Assembly: GCA_963575745.1 (NCBI GenBank)
Contig: CAUYUJ010017803.1
Location: forward strand, 19,501-83,500
Direction: 5' to 3'
DNA length: 64,000 bases
Source of the DNA: Prorocentrum cordatum
Lineage: Eukaryota > Sar > Dinophyceae > Prorocentrales > Prorocentraceae
The position numbers were made by a program, and so were the translations under genes. The notes beneath the pieces were generated by a model. The model made no database searches. It had not been told where the DNA came from and saw only the letters and a list, made by a program, of their open reading frames with translations. Positions 9,334 through 20,092 of this stretch are shown piece by piece (the first letter of the stretch is position 1; each line of letters opens with the position of its first letter).

Positions 9334-11747
9334 ATGGCGGCCGCCGAGGAGGAGTCGCCCGTGCCCCCCTTCTTGCACGAGGGCGTCAAGTCACCCGCGC
9401 CGTCCGAAGACAGCTCGCAGGAAGAAGGCTCGAGGCCGCAGGCAGCAGACTCGTTCAAGAACGAGCCGCAGGAAACAGGCTCGAGGCCGCAGGAGCTTGG
9501 TTCTGTGAAGGCCGAGGAAGGCGACACCTCGGCGGGGGCCAGTGCACCTCCGCCTTGGCCCAAGGCCTCCTCGCCTGCGACTCCGCAGGAGCCCCCGCAG
9601 CGCGTGCCTGAGGAGGTCGCGGCCGCAGCGAAACCAAAGGCGGGGAAGGCGGGGCGGCCTCTCCTCAGGCGCCCCGCCGCCGTGCCGCCCGCCAAGCAGC
9701 CCCCGTCGCAGCGCTCGCTTTCTCAGTTCTTGACCGCGAAGAGGGGCGGCGGCGCGCCGCCTGCGAAGGCAAAGGCGAGCGCGGAGCCCAAGGCAAAGGC
9801 CAAACAGAAAGCGAAGAAGAAGCCAGCAGCGGCGGCACCTTCGACGGCGGAGGACGCAGCAGCAGGGGCGGACGAGGCAGAGCCACAGCAGCAGGCCCAG
9901 ACGCAGCACGACAAGAAGTCGGTTGCAGCCTCGCAAGCACCGCCGGCCGCGGAGGAGGATGCAGAGCCACAGCAGCAGCGTCAGGATGCAGCGCCGACGG
10001 AGGCAGAGGCGGCAGCAGAGGAGCCGCAGGCCGCGCCCTCAGACACGTTCGAGGCCGCCACGGACGAAGCAAAAGATGACTACGGCCGCTTCACGACGGG
10101 CTACGACCCACCCTGTCCAGGCCCGACGTGCGCCAAGTGCGGTCGGGATGCGGAGAGCGTCCGCTTCAGGCTCGCCCAGAAGAGCGCCAACACGTGGTGG
10201 TGTGGGAGCTGCAACAGCAAGAGTTCGATGGTGCAGCGCTGCCATGCGCACTGGCCACCGCGCTCGTTCGCTCTCATGCGCAAGGCGGACCAGCAGGCGT
10301 TCTGGCGCTCGATGGACGACCCTTCCATTGAGAACAACGCTCAGTTCGAAGAGGAGCTGGTGAGGGTCCTCAGCGTCACGAGGAAGGAACGCCTCACGGA
10401 GACCAAGGGCGGGGATTGGAAGCCCTTGTCCGTCTGGGCCCAGGAGGGGTACGACGCGGACGCCGTCCGTGCCAACAACGACGTGAGGTACAATTCCGAC
10501 TTGAAGCAGGATTGTTACCGCATCCGCATCGAGGGCAGCAGGCAGGAGAACGTCGAAGAGACAGTGAGGCAGGAGCTCCGCCAGAACAGGAAGCCGCCGA
10601 GGCCATCCCCACCGAAGCATCAGAGAGCCGTGGAGCCACTCCCGCAAAAGACGCACCGCTCGCCGAGCGGTGGCTACGAGGGCCCCACAGGCGCTGGTCG
10701 CCGTTCGACGAGTCGGAGCGGCGACAGCGACTGTTCGCAGAACCGCCAGCTGAAGCGGGGCCACTCCAGCAGCGGCGACGGCACGGACCGCTTCTCCAGC
10801 CGCGGCCGCCAGCGCAGCAGCCGCGGCCGCAGGGCGGACAGCCGCCAGAAGCACCGCTCTTCCAGAGGTTCCCGCAGAGCCGACGCGAAGGGCCGCCGCT
10901 CGAGGAGCCGCAGGGCGCACAGCAAGAAGGAGAAGGCCCGCTCGAGGAGCCGCAGGGCGCACAGCAAGAAGGACAAGGCCCGCTCGAGGAGCCGCAGGGC
11001 GCACAGCAAGAAGGACAGCCGCAAGACGGGTCGCTCCCAGTCTCGCGAGAAGCAGCGCTCGAGGAGCCGCAACGACCACGGCAAGAAAGGGAGGGACTCG
11101 CGCAGTCGCATCAGGAGGAGACGCAGCGATCAGAAGCGTGTCCAGAAGGCCATCAAGGACCGCAAGGCGTTGGCGATGAAGACGCTGGAAAAGACGGGGT
11201 CCTGGGACGTGCAGCTCGCATCGCTCCTCGACGACGAGGACTGCTCCAGGGTGCCGACCTGGGCGGTGAAGAACGCGAAGGACAGCCACAAGGATCTCTC
11301 GAAGCTCAGGGAGGCCGCGGAGACCGCGCTCGAGGACCCCAGGGCGAGCTTGCCGTACGAGGCGAAGGCCCTGGAGGCAGCCCTCGCCGACGCAAAGACC
11401 GCTGTCGGTGGCCTGCGTTCGGCCATCGAGCACGCGAGCTGCTCGACGGCCTGTTCATCCATCGTGGATGGCGGTGCTCCGCCGATCGCCCGCTCGACTG
11501 CCGATCGATCGATCGAAGATTTTGCTGATCGACCGCTCGACCCATCGAGGATTTCGCCGATCGACCGCCGACCGATCGCGTTCGGATCGGTCGACCGCCG
11601 ATCGATCGATCGACCGCCGATCGAGCGCCATTCGATCGCGGTCGACCGCCGATCGATCGCGTTCGACCGCCGATCGATCGCGTTTGCGTCCCGATCATCC
11701 TTCTACAGGCCAAGAAGTACAGCGAGAAGAACACCTCGAAGGACTGA
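9334..11747 (+). CDS. Zinc-ribbon-like, RS/Lys-rich protein of unknown function, 722 aa
   Basis: The ATG at 9334 follows a GC-rich leader. Residues ~1-250 are low complexity and acidic, then Ala/Lys/Pro-rich (KPKAGKAGRPLLRRPAA, an AT-hook-like GRP core). At about residues 265-310 is a Cys cluster, CPGPTCAKCG ... WWCGSCNS, then MVQRCHAHWP, which suggests a zinc ribbon. The middle third is Ser/Arg-rich with three near-identical RSRSRRAHSKKDKA repeats, as in splicing or chromatin proteins. The C-terminal ~110 residues are helical. The final exon (11709-11747) encodes AKKYSEKNTSKD and a stop, joined across an intron at 11464-11708 that begins GTGGAT with a palindrome copy. I have seen the Cys module in dinoflagellate hypothetical proteins but assign no function. 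Confidence 0.72.
11464..11708 (+). other. Repeat-filled last intron of gene 4
   Basis: 245-bp proposed intron, donor GTGGATGGCG, acceptor TTCTACAG. It starts with a GGCGGTGCTCCGCC variant and is then made of CGATCGATCG and GACCGCCGATCGATCGCG repeats. The donor is one of several possible, but the acceptor and the short final exon fit well. Confidence 0.6.
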
Positions 11748-11933
11748 GCTCGGCGGCGGCTGCCCTGCTCAGTCCTCCCCAGCCGCTGCGACGCGCGCTG
11801 GGGCGCGCTGGAGGCGCGCTGGAAGTCTGCCCCCGCCCGCGCAGACTTCCCTCGCTTAGTCAAAAACTATATTCCTCCGTGGTCCGCCTCCCTTTCCTCG
11901 TGCACGGCGTCCTTGTAGCCATGCTCCTCTTAT

Positions 11934-12210
11934 TTCTGGCGGTGCACCGCCCATGGGCAGCATCCGCCGACGGCGGAAGTTTGCCTCCTGTCCACACCCC
12001 GCACTCTTCTGGCGGTACACCGCCCGTTGCCAGCCATCCGCCGACGGCGGTGCTCCGCACCTGTCCATGCCCCGCACTCTTCTGGCGGTGCACCGCCCGT
12101 GTGCAGCCATCCGTCGTCGGCGGTACTCCGCTTCCTGTCCATGCTCAGGAGTCTTCTGGCGGTACACCGCCTGTTGTCAGCCATCCGTCGTCGGCGGTAC
12201 TCCGCCATCC
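11934..12210. repeat. Palindrome cluster 5 (72-bp tandem units)
   Basis: Units of about 72 bp each hold TTCTGGCGGTGCACCGCCCG and a second word, GCCATCCGCCGACGGCGGT with CTCCGC, so two different dyads alternate. Four units are seen, decaying at the right end into CATCCGTTGTCAACC repeats (to ~12250). It fills the spacer between genes 4 and 5. Confidence 0.85.
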
Positions 12211-12289
12211 GTCATCCGTTGTCAACCATCCGTCATCCGTTGTCAACCTTTTCCACCGCCTCACCCACCCTACTTCAACGGCTCGAAGG

Positions 12290-12471
12290 GCGCCCGCGGC
12301 GGCGCGCCAGGCGGGGGCGGCGCCATGGCCGAGCGATGGCCTCCTGCCAAGCGTCAGAGGCTGCAGGAGGCAGCGCTTCTGCGCCCGCGGCGGCGCGCCA
12401 GGCGGGGGCGGCGCCATGGCCGAGCGATGGCCTCCTGCCAAGCGTCAGAGGCTGCAGGAGGCAGCGCTTCT
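12290..12471 (+). repeat. 91-bp tandem duplication covering exon 1 of the transposase gene
   Basis: 12290-12380 and 12381-12471 are almost identical. Each contains the ATG (12325 and 12416) and the coding words for MAERWPPAKRQRLQEAALL. Because 91 is not a multiple of 3, the first ATG leads into a different frame (Arg-rich) downstream; only the second copy reads into the donor at 12502. Confidence 0.9.
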
Positions 12472-14880
12472 GCGGGGCGTATCGCGGGCGGCGCTGGACA
12501 GGTGCACGGAATCCAAAAACCATAATGCGCAATGTGTTTGAAGGATGTTTTGTTTGGTCGGCTTCTTCTTTTCAAAATGCCCAACCGATCTCCACCCGCC
12601 TTCCCCGCGCAGGGTGGCTCGCGTCCTGCTGCAGGACGACGACGAGCACGTGGCGGCGGCGACCGTGGGCGCCGACGTGGCTCGCGCGGTGGCGCCGCTT
12701 CTGGATGTTATCGAATTGCCGCGCCGAGACGGTGGCCCAGCGTCCAGGTGGACTGTATGTTTGCCCGACAAGATCGTCCCCAAGCTTGCCCACGCGGCGG
12801 GGCATTGGAGTGATCGGTTCTGGGCGGCGATGCGGGCGTTTCCTTCGTCGCCATCGCAACCGTGGCGGATGCTGCTCTACCGCGACGACGTGGTCGTCGG
12901 CGCGCAGCTCAAAGCTGCAAACCGCAGGACGTCCATTGTTGTGTACATTAGTTTTTGGGAGCTGGGCACATACCTTCAAGAAGATGGCGCCTGGCTCCCG
13001 CTGGGAGTCCTTCGGTCAGGGGACAAGAAGGATATCACCGCAGCGGGCGTGGCGAGGGCCATCCTGCGGCGCCTCTTCCTCGGGCCAGGAGGCGGCGGTC
13101 TCGACGTCGGCGCGTCTCGGTTGCATTTCAAGTGCCACAGGCTGATCATGGACGAAAGCGCGGGCAAGGACACCTTCTCGTACAAGGGCTCCAGCGGTTG
13201 GCGGCCCTGCTGCAACTGCACGAACGTCGTGCTCGACCAGGGGTCTGGCACCCTCAGCCGTTGGGACCCGTCTGGTTACCTGGTGGGTATCAATTGCGCC
13301 GACGCCTCGAGGATCGACCCGATGACTGCGGAGGCGTCGGGGGCGGGGCCGACGCTCGGCGAGTCCAGAGAGTTCACGAACGGACTTCGCGAACTCCCTG
13401 GAATTCGCGAGCGGAGTTCGCTCGGCCGGCTCCCGCCAAGGAGTTCGCGAACGGGTACGACGAACTCGTGGAACTTCAACGCGCGGCGAGTGCAGTGGCC
13501 TTCCAGAATCTCCAACCCGCGTACGGCATCACAGTGAACGAGTTCTCGTTGATGGCCGACGTCGAACTCCGACGCGTTTGCTCGCTGGACATGTACACGC
13601 GCGACCCGATGCACATCATCCTGGCGAGCGGAGGCACGTTCCAGGTGGAGGTGTTCTGCCTGCACAAAGCAGTGGCGCGCGTGATTCCAGACGTGTGGGA
13701 TCGGAGGCGAACCGATTTCCAGCGCTGGGCTCCAGGCCGCGGCGGAGGGAAAGCCCCCGTGCATCTCTTCTCCCCTGCCAGGAAGAAAGCCTGCGTCGAG
13801 GCAAGGCATTTCGTCGGCTCCGCGTCGGACTGCCTCGCCGTCCTGCCGTTCCTCAGGAACTGGCTGCACGTGGATTTCTTGCCGCATCACGCGCCGTTCC
13901 TGCCCCAGGCGCGGTCCTTTGAGGCCATGTATGCCGTCATGGAACTGTACCTGGCGGCGAAACGCGGCGGCTGCCCAGACACGTTCGATGTTGATTTCAA
14001 GCGCCATGTCGGGTTGGCGCTCAGGAAACACGTGCGGGCCTACACGGACGCGTGGATCGTGCCTAAGCATCATTATCTTTGGCACGCAGCTGTGCAGGCG
14101 GCGGAGGATGGGTTGATGCTCGACTGTTTCGTGCTCGAGCGAAAACACAAGCTCATCAAGGACTCCGCGGAGCACTACGACCGCTTGGGCGGCATGGACA
14201 AGGATGTGATCACCCAAGTTGTGGCTACGTACTTGCACGAGTCCTCGGCCGCGCCGCGCCAGTCGCACAAATGGTGGCCGACCCCTGAGCTCGACGGGAT
14301 CATCGGGCAGCGCGGTTGGGGCCAAATGGGCCTTGGTGCACGCGCGAGCCCCCATGGGGGGCGCGCCTGCGGGGGCGCCTCTCGGGGCAACGCCGAGGCT
14401 CGCACGTGCACCAGGGCCTATCCAGGCACGGCGCAATCACTTGTCGTCGAGCTGCTGTCGGCGGCCTCGTCTTCGGCAGCGGGGACGTGTGGCTCGAGGG
14501 CGACGCCGCGTTCCACGTCCACTGCGAGGCGGTGGCCGCGGGGCGCTCCTACCTCATCGTGGAGCCGCTGGACCTGGCGTCGCGGCCTGCGCCTGGGGAG
14601 TCCGCGTGGCGGCCACGAGGAGGACCGAGCTGTGCAAGGAGGAGGGAGGGGGAGGAGGGGAGGGGGGGGGAGGAGGAGGAACAGGGGGACGAGGAGGAGG
14701 GGAGGAGGAGGGGGGCGAGGAAGGAGAGGAGGAGGAGGAGGAGGAGGAGGGGGACGAGGAGGATGGGATGGCCCACTACGCCGCCGCCCCATAGGATGCG
14801 GCGCGCTGGCTGCTGAGGACGCCCCGCGGGCGCCTGCGGCGTACACCCGCCGAGCCGAGGACGGGTCGGTCCGCGCGCTG
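12416..14880 (+). CDS. Transposase-like protein of element 1 (multi-exon)
   Basis: Exons 12416-12501, 12613-13333 and 13441-~14325 join in frame: intron 1 is GT...CAG (111 bp), intron 2 has a GC donor (107 bp). Further exons probably lie at ~14465-14625 (SYLIVEPLDLASRP) and ~14810-14880 (AYTRRAEDGSVRALV), separated by a GGA-rich intron; the 3' end is not resolved. Around residues 218-230 is KGSSGWRPCCNCTNVV, then GYLVGINC. Near residue 319 is CSLDMYTRDPMHIILASG, an Asp...His...Gly pattern like the catalytic-core region of CACTA/Plavaka-type transposases. Near 477 is VPKHHYLWHA, and near 500 is LERKHKLIKDSAEHYD, where those families carry the last acidic residue. The family assignment rests on motif order only, but a transposase fits a TIR-bounded element. 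All other genes of element 1 lie upstream on the same strand. Confidence 0.65.
14630..14772 (+). repeat. GGA/GGGA microsatellite
   Basis: A purine run of GGAGGAGGG units, probably inside an intron of the transposase-like gene. The open frames across it are low complexity. Confidence 0.8.
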
Positions 14881-14894
14881 GTGAAAAACGCGCG

Positions 14895-15092
14895 CGCGCG
14901 GCGGTGCACCGCCTGGCGGTGGGCCGCCTGTTGTAAAAAATCACGTTCGCGCGGCGGTAGCCCGCCTGGCGGCATCCCGCCTGGGGAGAAGGAGGGACGG
15001 AGAGGAGGGGGGCGGGAGCGGGGCCCCGCAGGCTGCACGGATCGATGGCGACGCCGACGCGTTTTTGAAAGCGCCCCCGCCCCCATTTTCCA
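14895..15092. repeat. Palindrome cluster 6 and 3' spacer of element 1
   Basis: GCGGTGCACCGCC at ~14900, then GGCGGTGGGCCGCC, GGCGGTAGCCCGCC and GGCGGCATCCCGCC variants up to ~14982. After that comes GC-rich DNA with no gene before the AT-rich end of the element. Confidence 0.75.
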
Positions 15093-15243
15093 TACGAAAA
15101 ACCAGACTTTTCGGACTTATTAATTAAATATGAGTTACATATAAGTAAGATATAAGTAAACTAGTTTTGATGAAGATGCTAGATATAAGTAGAAGAAGTA
15201 ACATACATGCAGCATGTAACATATGTCAACGCCATCACCAAAG
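15093..15243 (-). repeat. AT-rich right subterminal region and right TIR of element 1
   Basis: 15093-15118 (ACGAAAAACCAGACTTTTCG then GACTT) mirrors 1548-1574. Then ATATAAGTAAGATATAAGTA and related words occur, and 15220-15243 is the perfect 24-bp TIR followed by the TA duplication. Confidence 0.88.
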
Positions 15244-16478
15244 TACCGACGCCCCCCTCCTGGCCCCGGCATCCCCGCCCCATGGAGCCTCTGTTCTTGG
15301 GACCCCCCCACCCTACGATTTCTCGCCCAAAACCTACCGACGCCCCCCTCCTGGCCCAGGCATCCCCACGCCACGGAGCCTCTGTTCTTGGGACCCCCCA
15401 CCCTACGACTTCCCCCCCAAAACCTACCGACGCCCCCTTCCTGGCCCCGGCATCCCCACCCCATGGAGCCTCTGTTCTTGGGATCCCCCACCCTACGATT
15501 CCTCGCCCAACACCTACCAACGCACCCCCCCTGGCCCCGGCATCCCCACCCCATGGAGCCCTCTGTTCTTGGAGCCCCCCCAACCCCGCGATTTCTCGCC
15601 CCAAAACCTACCTGACGAGCCCTCTCCTTGCCCCGCATCCCACCCCAAGAGCATCTGTTCTTGGGAAACCCCCCACCCAACCCTATCCTCGCCCAGAAAC
15701 CCTACCGACGCCCCCCTCCTGGCCCCGGCATCCACACCCCATGGAGCCTTTGTTCTTGGGGCCCCCTCCACCCTACGATTTCTCGCCCAAAACTTACCGA
15801 TGCCCCCCTCCTGGCCCCGGCATCCCCACGCCATGGAGCCTCTGTTCTTGGGCCCCCCCCACCGTACGATTTTTCGCCCAAGACCTACCGACGCTCCCCT
15901 CCTGGCCCCGGCATCCGAGCCCCATGGAGCCTCTGTTCTTCGGATCCCCTTCCCTCCTGGCCCCGGCATCCCCACCCCATGGAGCCTCTGTTCTTGGGAC
16001 CCCCCCACCGTACGATTTCTCTCCTGGCCCCGGCATCCCCACCCCATGGAAGCTCTGTTCTTGGAGCCCCCCACCCTACGATTTCTCGCCCCAAAACCTA
16101 CCGACGCCCCCGTCCTGGCCCCGGCATCCCCACCCCATGGAGCCTCTGTTCTTGGGACCCCCCACCCTACGATTTCTCATCCAAAACCTACTACCGAAAA
16201 CCTTCCCCTCTGGCCCCGGCAATCCTCACCACCATGGAGCCCTCTGTACTAAGAATCCCCCCACCCTACGATTTCTCGCCCAAAATAACCTACCGACGCC
16301 CCCCTCCTGGCCCCGGCATCCCCACCCCATGGAGTCTCTGTTATTGGGACCCCCTTCCCTCCTGGCCCCGGCATCCCCACGCCATGGAGCCTCTGTTCTT
16401 GGAGCCCCCCACCCTATGATTTCTCGCTCCAAAACCTACCGACGCCCCCCTCCTGGCCCCGGCACCCCACCCCACGGA
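15244..16478. repeat. Minisatellite array, right half
   Basis: About 15 units of the same ~85-90 bp repeat as 1-1288, in the same orientation, restarting at TACCGACGCC where the left half stopped. Several units are degenerate (about 15600-15700 and 16190-16280). The last unit is truncated at CCCACGGA, exactly where the left TIR of element 2 begins. Confidence 0.95.
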
Positions 16479-16740
16479 CCCAGAGGGCCCGGACTTGCTA
16501 TAATAAGCGTCGGACACATGTTAGATAGTTCAAGTCTTAGTATAAACATTGACGGTTATTATAAGCGTGGGCGGCTGTATTAAACGTTATATGTTGTTAG
16601 AAGACTTGTTGATGTAATAAAAGTGACGAAGTGGTGCATCAGTGCCCACGCAACTATGCATTTATCGGCGCATACGTGTGTTCAGGCAATGTAAAACTCA
16701 TAAACATAATCACGCATTGTTTCACGCCTGACATGGCCCA
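16479..16740 (+). repeat. Left TIR and AT-rich subterminal region of element 2
   Basis: The TIR core is at 16479-16514. The words TATAATAAGCG (16500) and TTATTATAAGCG (16557) are subterminal repeats that also occur near the right end. The following ~180 bp are AT-rich, with no gene. Confidence 0.75.
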
Positions 16741-16779
16741 TGCACCCTCGCGCGCATCGCGCCACGCAAGAAAACACGC

Positions 16780-17480
<701 letters not shown>

Positions 17481-17930
17481 AGCCGCACCCACGGCACACC
17501 ACACACACACAGCACACACAAAACACCCACCCACACACCCACAACACACACACACACACCACAACACACAACCACAACAACACACACACCCACCCCACAA
17601 CCCACACCCACAACCCACACCCACAACCCACAAACCCAACAGACCCACACCCACACCCACAACCCACCCCACACCCACACCCACAACCCACACCCACAAA
17701 ACCCACACCTCAAACTCCACGCCCACCCCACGCCCACACCCACACCCACACCCACACCCACACACACACACACGCGCGCACACAACACACACACGCACAC
17801 ACACGCACACACTCACACTCACACTCACTCACACACGCACACGCACACGCACACGCACACGCACACGCACACACACACACACGCACACACACACACGCAC
17901 ACACACACACACGCACACACACGCCCGCCC
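17481..17930 (+). repeat. CA-rich compound microsatellite
   Basis: Runs of CACACA, CCCACACCCACA and ACACGCACAC words, continuing the ACGC array. No gene. Confidence 0.95.
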
Positions 17931-18430
17931 GCCCACGCCCACGCACGCACGCCCGCGCGTGAGGCCTGCGGCACCGCCACCGTGCCTGGGTTGTGGGATC
18001 GCCCGAGGGCGCGAGACGCAAGCCGGCCCCGTGGACGGCGCGGTCGGCGAGACCGCCGCGCGGCGCCGCAGGGGCGGGGCGCGAGGAGGGCAAGGAGGAG
18101 AGGAAGCGAGATGGAGGAGAGGAGGGGGGGGATGGGGGCCGCCTCAGCAGAGCTGTCTCGAAACGGGACAGGAGGGGGAGGAGGATAGAGGAGGGGGCGG
18201 AGGAGGAGGAGGAGGAGGAGGAGGAGGAGGGCGCCGCCCTGCAAAAGCAAGAAGCCCCTGGATGGGCCAGCCAGGGGCCCCCGCGGCCCGTGGGCCCTGG
18301 GTCTGCGTCCGGTGGCCCTGGGTCTGCGTCTGGTGGCCCTGGGGCCCCGCGGGCTGCGTCTGGTGGCCCTGGGTCTGCGTCTGGTGGCGCCAACGCTCAC
18401 GACTCGAAGATGCGCTTCTTGCGCGGGGGC
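17931..18430. repeat. GC-rich segment with GGCCCTGGGTCTGCGTCTGGT minisatellite
   Basis: GGA runs at 18085-18235 are followed by four units of about 24 bp, GTGGCCCTGGGTCTGCGTCT, at 18290-18391. A short stretch reading THDSKMRFLRGGSSGRCG or its complement could be exonic, but nothing is recognised. Confidence 0.7.
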
Positions 18431-18830
18431 TCCTCGGGAAGATGCGGGGCGTCGACGTCGATCGAACGTCGTCGATCGATCGTCGTCGCCCATCGTCATC
18501 GTCGATCGTCGTCGCCAGTCGCCGTCGTCACCAATATCGTCGACCAGTGGCCCGTCGTCGTCAATCGTCAGAGTCGTCGATCGTCGTCGTCGACTGTCGT
18601 CGTCACCGATCGTCGTCGCCTTCCTCGTTTATCCAGGCCGTCTTCCGCCGTCAGTCGTCAATTCTAAGTGGGAGGTTGTCGTCGTCGTCAGTCGTCAGTC
18701 GTCGCCACCCGTACGTCGTCATGCCATCGATGGGCATCGATGCGTCATCGATGGGGTCATCGATGACGCATCGATGACATGTCGATGCCCATCGACGGCA
18801 TGACGACGAACAAGCGAGGACGACGACGAC
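18430..18830. repeat. CGATCGTCGTCG repeats ending in a long hairpin
   Basis: Irregular CGTCGATCGTCGTCG repeats run to ~18712. Then 18714-18740 (CGTCGTCATGCCATCGATGG to GCATCGA) pairs with 18782-18808, and a nested dyad (TGCGTCATCGAT with ATCGATGACGCA) pairs inside it. This is one of the CATCGATG palindrome sites of element 2. Confidence 0.85.
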
Positions 18831-18859
18831 TGACGACCAATAGTCTCATCATCGCCCTC

Positions 18860-19521
18860 CTCATCATTACACGCGCCCGCGCGTCCTGCGTGGCCGCCTC
18901 GCCGACTGCGAGGGTCTTGGGGACGTTGAGGACTGGGATCCAGGCCGCGGGAGTGATCACGGGGTCCAGGTATTCAGCCTCGGGCGAGTTCGGTGCAGGC
19001 GTCCCGCGGAGGCACTTGAACGTGAACTTGTCGCCCTGATCGCTGTCATCGTCCAGGCCAGCAGCGGTGAGCATCTTCTCGGTGACGTTGTGGATCGCCT
19101 CGTCGTTCTCCTTCTCGGCGATGTCGTCTTCCTTCTTCTCCTTCTCGGCGATGTCGTCATCCTTCTTCTCCTTCTCGGCGATGTCGTCATCCTTCTCGGT
19201 GATGTCGTCATCCTTCTTCTTGATGAGGTTGTCGATCACGCGATCAGTCTTCGCTGGAGTGGGATCGAGCTTCATCAGGTGCCCCGCCAACTCGTCATGT
19301 GGACTGGGCTCGTCATCTGAGCTCTCATCAGAATCGTAGCCGTGGCAGTCGCCGTTCTTGTCACCGTCCATGTGGCAGTCGCCGTTGTTGTCGTCGTCGT
19401 CGTAGGGGTTCTTCTCCACTGCGTCCACATCCTTGCTCGCAGCCCGTCGGAGCCCGCATTGCGCCCACATGATCGACTCCTCGTGGTAGCGCCATGGCGC
19501 CGCCAGGATCTGCATCCACAT
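18860..19521 (-). CDS. Unknown acidic protein with KKDDDIAEKE repeats (partial model)
   Basis: Reading on the minus strand, a frame of about 220 codons gives an N-terminal part with AAPWRYHEESIMWAQCG, an Asp/Asn/Gly-rich acidic region, and DPTPAKTDRVIDNLIKKK. Then come four 9-10 residue repeats (DDDIAEKEKK), and a C-terminal part with GDKFTFKCLRGTPAPNSPEA and WIPVLNVPKTLAVG. The repeat region would form a highly charged helix. The 3' end runs into the hairpin repeats, so the last exon boundary near 18860-18880 is a guess. An upstream exon at ~19660-19530 (DDIALFGSSVGTASGW in another frame) is possible. No function is recognised. Confidence 0.5.
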
Positions 19522-19529
19522 CTCTTCTT

Positions 19530-20092
19530 GCGTATGTACACGGCCTGCGCCACTGGTGGCGCGAATGCCGTGGCGTAGATCACCAGATCACCACGCACCC
19601 AGCCCGACGCGGTGCCCACACTCGAGCCGAATAAGGCTATGTCATCGACATCACCATCGCCATCATCCCGACGCCTTCTCACTCTCTCTATCACTAGATC
19701 TTTTTTTTTGTTTTTTTATCTCTCTCTCTCTCTCTCTCGTTCTCTCCCTCACTTTCTCTCTCTCTCTCTCTCTGCGTGTGCGTTTCGCCTTCGAGGGTGA
19801 CTCTGGGCAGAGTCGACCAGCGAACCGCTATCGATCCACGGACCTGGCTGCGCTCCCAGTCGAGATCCCATGTGCGCAGAAGGAACGCCCTCCATCCACG
19901 CAGACGCGGGGCGCCCTGTCGCCACCCATCTGTGTAACTGTGACACGGCGCACAACGCCCTCCATCCATGTAACTGTTCGGTCACCCCTGCCCCCCCCCC
20001 CCCCCCCTCCGTAGCCATCCCACTCAAGCTTTGCGCTCGCGCGTGCCTGAGTCTTCAGCCTCCTGCGCGGGCTCCGCGCGACAACGGCTGCC
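19530..20092. other. Region between the divergent genes at 19.5 and 20.1 kb
   Basis: It contains a T run (19701-19717), TC runs (19720-19772), a C run (19988-20008) and GC-rich unique DNA. The two flanking genes point away from each other, so promoter elements for both could lie here, but no motif is recognised. Confidence 0.5.

Larger units (their letters stand above)
1289..15243. mobile_element. 13.96-kb TIR element (element 1) inserted in the minisatellite
   Basis: The left end begins CTTTGGTGATGGCGTTGA and continues to CATATG at 1312. Positions 15220-15243 are its exact reverse complement over 24 bp. The interrupted array unit is AACCTACCGACG; the left flank ends AACCTA and the right flank starts TACCGACG, so TA (1287-1288 and 15244-15245) is duplicated. 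A second inverted match (1548-1574 with 15093-15118, core AAGTCCGA-AAGTCTG) lies inside AT-rich subterminal DNA. The interior carries five + strand genes including a transposase-like gene. TA duplications and short TIRs are known in several DNA transposon superfamilies; I do not assign one. The structure supports a single intact insertion; current activity is unknown. Confidence 0.88.
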
